Shown here: in pieces, positions 59,866 through 64,000 of the stretch
Layout: each line of letters starts with the position of its first letter
How positions within the stretch are numbered: position 1 is the first letter of the stretch
Source: Aselliscus stoliczkanus
Taxonomy: Eukaryota; Chordata; Mammalia; Chiroptera; Hipposideridae
Reading direction: 5' to 3'
NCBI GenBank assembly: GCA_033961575.1
Contig: CM066728.1
Span: 110,440,852 to 110,504,851 of the forward strand
Length of the DNA stretch: 64,000 nt
Program-made: the position numbers and the translations under genes
Notes under the pieces: generated by a model
Databases searched by the model: none
Told to the model about the DNA's origin: nothing
What the model saw: the letters and a program-made list of their open reading frames with translations, nothing else

Positions 59866-61494
59866 CGCTGGGCATCTGTGTAATGCTGCCTCCCCAAGAT
59901 GCCGTGGGTACAATGAAGGGACTGAGCAGTCAGCACCCTAACTCGGTGGTTACCACAGATATTCTGAGTCTCCTGATGTGAGTCAGCCTCAAGGATTCAA
60001 TCTCATCTCTGTTTTGTCCTGTAAAAGCCATGTATTTACCCTTAAGTATTTAGCTATAATTTCTAATTTATGGAAATACACGGAACGAAGAACAAGACGG
60101 TTGGGCCCAGAGGAGGCCCAGACAAATTAAAATGCTGACTCTTTTTATAGGACGTCAGGCTGAGCCTCTTCAACAGTGTTTTGTTTTGTTTTAATGGCTC
60201 TGCTACATTAAAAAAAGACTAAAGGGAAATAATAAATGTAAAGCTCATCCTAGATTTTGACAAATTAGGTGGAAAGAGCACTTTTAAACTCAATTAAGAG
60301 AATTTACATATAATCTGTGTTTTGGAATCTAAAAGATTATTCCTGAAAGAATAAAACAAGAGCTAAAACAATAACATGCACTGGAAGATCTCATTTTGAT
60401 TAAAATACCTGTGTGTGTGTACATAGAAAAACCACTAGACAATTATTTACAACAAAAAGTACTAAAAGGTTAGTGGTAATCTCTGGATGGTGTGGTGATG
60501 ACTTATTAATGTATCTAACTTTTGCTTGTCTGTATTTTCTAGCGTTCTACAATATACACGTACAGCTTCAATAATACACGTACAGATCAATACCATTAGA
60601 AAATTAGCTCCTTTAAGACGTGTCCTCTATCATTAGCTGTCAATCACTGACCTCCCTTTAATTTATTAACGAACACAATCCCTAAATGACTGTGTTTCTC
60701 TTGACCCTTGCTTCTGGCATATTCTTTTATGAATTCAACATTTGCACGAATGGCCCTTATAAAACTGAGGCTCCTTAATCCCGTAATCTTCTCTCTTCAC
60801 CCATCTCACTTGAGCCACACCCTATAAGGGTAGTGTTCTTGACTTTGTCATTCCTAATAAAAGCACCACCTCGGAAAATCCGATCCATGTTCCGTTCTGA
60901 TTTCAATACCTCCGCATGCAAGTCCCAGGCCAAATAAGATTCCCCATGACTGTGATCTTCCATTGGCTCACCCTGCTTTTCAGATCTTCATCCCCCATCA
61001 TATCCTCAGTCCTCTCTTCATTAGTTTAGATTCCGCAGCATTTCATTGCAACTATCCTCTTGAAACATCTTTGTTTTTCTTTCTTGCTACTTTCCCCGCC
61101 ACACACACAAACACACACACTCATTTATAGAACCTAAGCCTGGAAAACCCAACTCTTTGCCTACCCCTCATGTTCAGAAACAAGTGCACGTGGCTAGAGA
61201 AGAAAATTACTTAACCATGATTCCTGGTAATACCCGAAATTCATGACCACAGTTCTCAAATTGACCCTCAAATCAATTCTTTGATTACACTTTAGTATGT
61301 TTGCTGCCCTGGTCTCCTGAATGATATTTCCCCACCTTCAATCTTTCTAAAATATTCTCAGCTGATTACCTTTCTTTATTTGTATTTGAGAACATAGGTG
61401 CAACCACACCAATTTGTTAGTAAATATTCCAACCCACCCGCATCTAGTTGTCACTCCATCTTCAAACCTTCTATGATGGATGAAGTGCCTCTGA
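59866..61494. other. Unique AT-rich sequence, possible decayed LINE
   Basis: No gene. From about 60640 to 61490 the texture (short C/T-rich phrases, 'caaccacaccaatttgtt') could be more L2-type sequence leading into the clear L2 below, but I cannot confirm this. A short (CA)n lies near 61100-61120. Confidence 0.4.
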
Positions 61495-61850
61495 CCCTTA
61501 GAGACCAATCCCTCCGGTGGCTTCCTATTGCCCTGAGAGTGAAACCCTAACTCCTCACCACGGCCTCAAAGCCATACCAGCTCCTACCTGTCTCACACTC
61601 TTGCTCACCAGCCTGTGTCACATTAACGTCGTTTTTGTTGTTGCTCCAGGGCCTTTGTGCCTACTGTTCCTGCAGCAGGACACCTCTGCCCACGAGTCCT
61701 TGCAGGGCTGTTTTCCTCCTGGTTCATGCAAGACATGGTGTAAATATCACCACCTCAGAGAGGCCTTTCCTAACACCCCAAACAGAATTACCTGTCCTGG
61801 GGCTTTCTCTCACATATTTTCTTTTTTCTCTCACACTATGTTTCCTACAG
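61495..61850 (+). mobile_element. L2 LINE, first part
   Basis: Ordered L2 landmarks: 'ggtggcttcctattgccctg', 'gtgaaaccctaactcctcac', 'ccagcctgtgtcacattaac', 'gggcctttgtgcctactgttcctg', 'tatcaccacctcagagaggcctttcctaac' and 'accccaaacagaattacc' (quoted in separated pieces). The element is interrupted by the pyrimidine tract and resumes at 62866. Confidence 0.75.
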
Positions 61851-62865
61851 TTCCTTCTTTTCTCCCTCCCTCCCTCCCTCCCTCCCTCCCTCCCTCCCTC
61901 CCTCCCTCTCCCTCCCTCCCTCCCTCCCTCCCTCTCTCCTCTCCCTCCCTCCCTCTCTCTCCCTCCCTCCCTCCCTCCCTCCCTCTCCCTCCCTCCCTCC
62001 CTCCCTCCCTCCCTCTCCCTCTCTCCCTCCCTCATTTCCCTCCCTCCCTCCCTCCCTCCCTCTCCCTCCCGCCCTCCCGCCCTCCCGCCCGCTCTCCTCT
62101 CCCTCCCTCCCTCTCTCTCCCTCCCTCCCTCCCTCCCTCCCTCTCCCTCCCTCCCTCCCTCCCTCCCTCCCTCTCCCTCTCTCCCTCCCTCCTTTCCCTC
62201 CCTCCCTCCCTCTCTCCCTCCCTCCCTCTCCCTGCCTCCCTGCCTCCCTCTCTCTCTCTCCCTCCCTCCTTTCCCTCCCTCCCTCCCTCCCTCCCTCTCC
62301 CTCTCTCCCTCCCTCCCTCCCTCCCTCTCCCTCTCTCCCTCCCTCCTTTCCCTCCCTCCCTCTCCCTCCCTCCCTCCCTCCCTCCCTCCCTCCCTCCCTC
62401 CCTCCCTCTCCTCTCTCTCCCTCCCTCCTTTCCCTCCCTCCCTCCCTCCCTCTCTCCCTCCCTCCCTCTCCCTGCCTCCCTGCCTCCCTCTCTCTCTCTC
62501 CCTCCCTCCCTCCCTCCCTCCCTCTCCCTCTCTCCCTCCCTCCCTCCCTCCCTCCCTCTCTCCCTCCCTCCCTCTCCCTGCCTCCCTGCCTCCCTCTCTC
62601 TCTCTCCCTCCCTCCCTCCCTCTCCCTCCCTCCTCCCTCCCTCCCTCCCTCTCCCTCTCTCCCTCCCTCCTTTCCCTCCCTCCCTCCCTCCCTCCCTCCC
62701 TCCCTCCCTCCCTCCCTCTCCATCCCTCCCTCCCTCCCTCCCTCCCTCTCCCTCCCTCCCTCCCTCCCTGCCTTCCTCCCTCCCTTCCTTCCTTCCTTCC
62801 TCCCTTCCTTCCTTCCTTCCTTCCTTCCTTCCTTTCCTCCTTCTTTCTTCCCTCCTCCTTCTTCT
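61851..62865. repeat. About 1 kb (CCCT)n-type pyrimidine tract inside an L2
   Basis: Almost pure C/T on the plus strand, mostly (CCCT)n, grading into (CCTT)n after about 62763. The few purines include G in CCCGCCCTCCCGCCC near 62070-62090. It has internal segmental copies: the block with CCTGCCTCCCTGCC recurs at 62231, 62471 and 62577, and CTCTCCTCTCCCTCC recurs at 61934 and 62092. The complementary strand is a (GGGA)n array. Ser/Leu/Pro-rich frames of 475-486 codons and the Glu/Gly/Arg-rich 376-codon frame opposite are translations of the repeat, not genes. Confidence 0.97.
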
Positions 62866-63070
62866 GCTTTACCCTCTTCCAACTCCTCTTCTTTCATTTT
62901 TTTCAACTTCACAGCAGTTATCAATATCGCAAATCGTTTCTTATCGATTCTTTTATTGCCTTTTCTGCCCTTCATAATGTGAGCCCTGTGACAGTTCTCT
63001 TCATTGTCACATCCTCTTTACCTGGAACGTTGCCTGCCTGTCACGTAATAGCTGCTCACTAACACTCAGT
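62866..63070 (+). mobile_element. L2 LINE, second part
   Basis: After the tract the L2 3' end resumes: 'cttcataatgtgagccctgtg', 'acctggaacgttgcctgcctg' and 'taatagctgctcactaacac', as diverged forms of the usual 'gtgagctcc', 'gcctggcac' and 'ctcaataaatg' tail. Together with 61495-61850 this is one L2 insertion split by the microsatellite. Confidence 0.6.
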
Positions 63071-63099
63071 GGGTAAGTCAGTACATGCTGTACTGAGCC

Positions 63100-63665
63100 T
63101 ATGACCACCCTCCTGGTTTCACGCATTTGTGTAATTTGCTTCCCTTTAGCGTGGGCAGAGTAATCTAACAGGAATTACTTCTAACCAATGGGCTATGACA
63201 AACGTGAGGAGATGTGTGAATATGTGCATGATGACACGATTAGGTCATATGATATTTCAGTGCCACCTTGCTTGAGTCCCCGTGTCTCTGCCTTGCTGGC
63301 TGTGAAGAATCAAGCTGCCATGGAAGAGCCCACTTGGACAAGGCACTGAGGGTAGTACAAGGCTCAGGATGACCTCCAGGCAGCAAAGAGCCTGAGGTCT
63401 TCAGTCTTGCAGACAAGAAACCAATTCCTACAAAGCCCAGAGGCAGCCTGAAAGTGGATTTCAGCAGTTCCGCCTTTGATGTGGTCTTAGACTTGGCCCA
63501 GACCTGAACTGCAGGTCTTGTGACCCTGAACCAGGAGATTCAAGTACTCTGTACCCAGAATCCTGATCCACAGAAGCAATGAGATAATAAATGTCTGTTT
63601 TTTGAAGCCACTGTGGTTGGGGTATTATTGTTACTCAGCAATAGATGACCAATCCATGGACTCCT
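63100..63665 (+). mobile_element. Old interspersed repeat, second copy
   Basis: The end 'cctgatccacagaagcaatg', 'agataataaatgtctgtttt', 'tgaagccactgtggttgggg' and 'ttactcagcaatagatgacc' matches the same family as 13660-14045 and is better preserved. The 5' part ('ttctaaccaatgggctatgac', 'gattaggtcat') is weaker. Family name not assigned. Confidence 0.5.
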
Positions 63666-64000
63666 GGAGAGGTCGAGTAGGTGTTTCCAGCACCTTCTGC
63701 AGTCTGTGTTTGTGGGTGTCACTGCTAACAGGCTGATTTGCTGTCAAGTGTAACCCCCTCCACCCTTCACACAAGAAGGTCTTGTTTGATGGAGTACAAA
63801 CATGGTCCATTCAGCTTTAGGAGAACTAGGAGGGGTGGAGATAGGGACAGGAGGGAAACTGATATATGTCTCCCTGACTGATCTCCTGAATGACCGCCTA
63901 CTGACACCTGTGTGAGCAAGGCCCCTGCACCACCAGGATGGAAAGTCAGGTGTTTTAACCTGTTCGTATTTAGGTTGTTGAAATAAACAACTCTTGTTAT
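63666..64000. other. Unique sequence to window end
   Basis: No gene recognised. An AATAAA lies close to the end (about 63982), followed by a T-rich run. It could be a polyadenylation signal of an unrecognised LTR or transcript, but there is nothing else to support that. Confidence 0.35.

Noticed and set aside
59529..59981. 150-codon plus frame with a Cys/Val run
   Set aside because: Within an MLT1-like LTR. The Cys/Val run is (GT)n.
61517..63062. Open frames of 475-486 codons (plus) and 376 codons (minus), the longest in the window
   Set aside because: They are translations of a (CCCT)n/(GGGA)n tract flanked by L2 sequence. Composition is only Pro/Ser/Leu or Arg/Glu/Gly, and several frames are open at once.

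Overview
This window is a gene desert from a placental mammal. I could not support a single protein-coding gene, exon or functional RNA gene in it. Every long open frame that could be traced lies in a tandem repeat, a simple repeat or an old transposon. Base composition, the density of decayed LINE, MIR and LTR relics, and CpG depletion all point to mammalian nuclear DNA. Two antisense L1 3' ends (about 30.96-31.25 kb and 58.48-58.74 kb) resemble L1 tails I associate with bats. A 221-bp non-autonomous hAT transposon with a perfect 8-bp target duplication and three tRNA-derived SINE copies with intact target duplications fit the same idea. A bat is therefore my best guess, inferred from memory of repeat families and not tested by any search.

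Layout. 0-16.7 kb is relatively GC-rich and mostly unique. It carries the hAT element (5.48-5.70 kb), MIR and MaLR-type relics, a 36/40-bp minisatellite (10.97-11.60 kb) with a CACGTG E-box in almost every unit, and a small CpG-dense patch (12.82-12.93 kb). 16.675-24.643 kb is one nearly 8-kb minisatellite: about 122.5 copies of a 65-bp unit. At every point I checked, including the two ends, the spacing kept to the 65-bp grid, and the units differ mainly at four binary sites. 24.6-32 kb is mixed unique sequence with a MaLR-type LTR, a strong CTCF-like site (26.8 kb) and an L1 3' end. 32-49 kb is AT-rich, with long microsatellites, L1 fragments in both orientations, MIRs and a MaLR-type LTR. 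49.8-52 kb is a nested stack: one old L1 carrying two younger SINEs, with a third SINE just upstream. 54.9-61.5 kb holds microsatellites, an old L1 and another MaLR-type LTR. 61.5-63.1 kb is an L2 split by about 1 kb of (CCCT)n-type pyrimidine tract.

What stands out. The 65-bp array dominates the window. It combines exact unit length, an AT-rich core of about 20 bp resembling AT-rich fragile-site minisatellites, diverged edge units, and a left-right gradient in variant units. CTCF-like motifs lie on either side of it, pointing away from it. A SINE family here also carries a near-consensus CTCF-like motif. No operon, pathway or set of cooperating genes is present. Any function of the window would be structural or regulatory.
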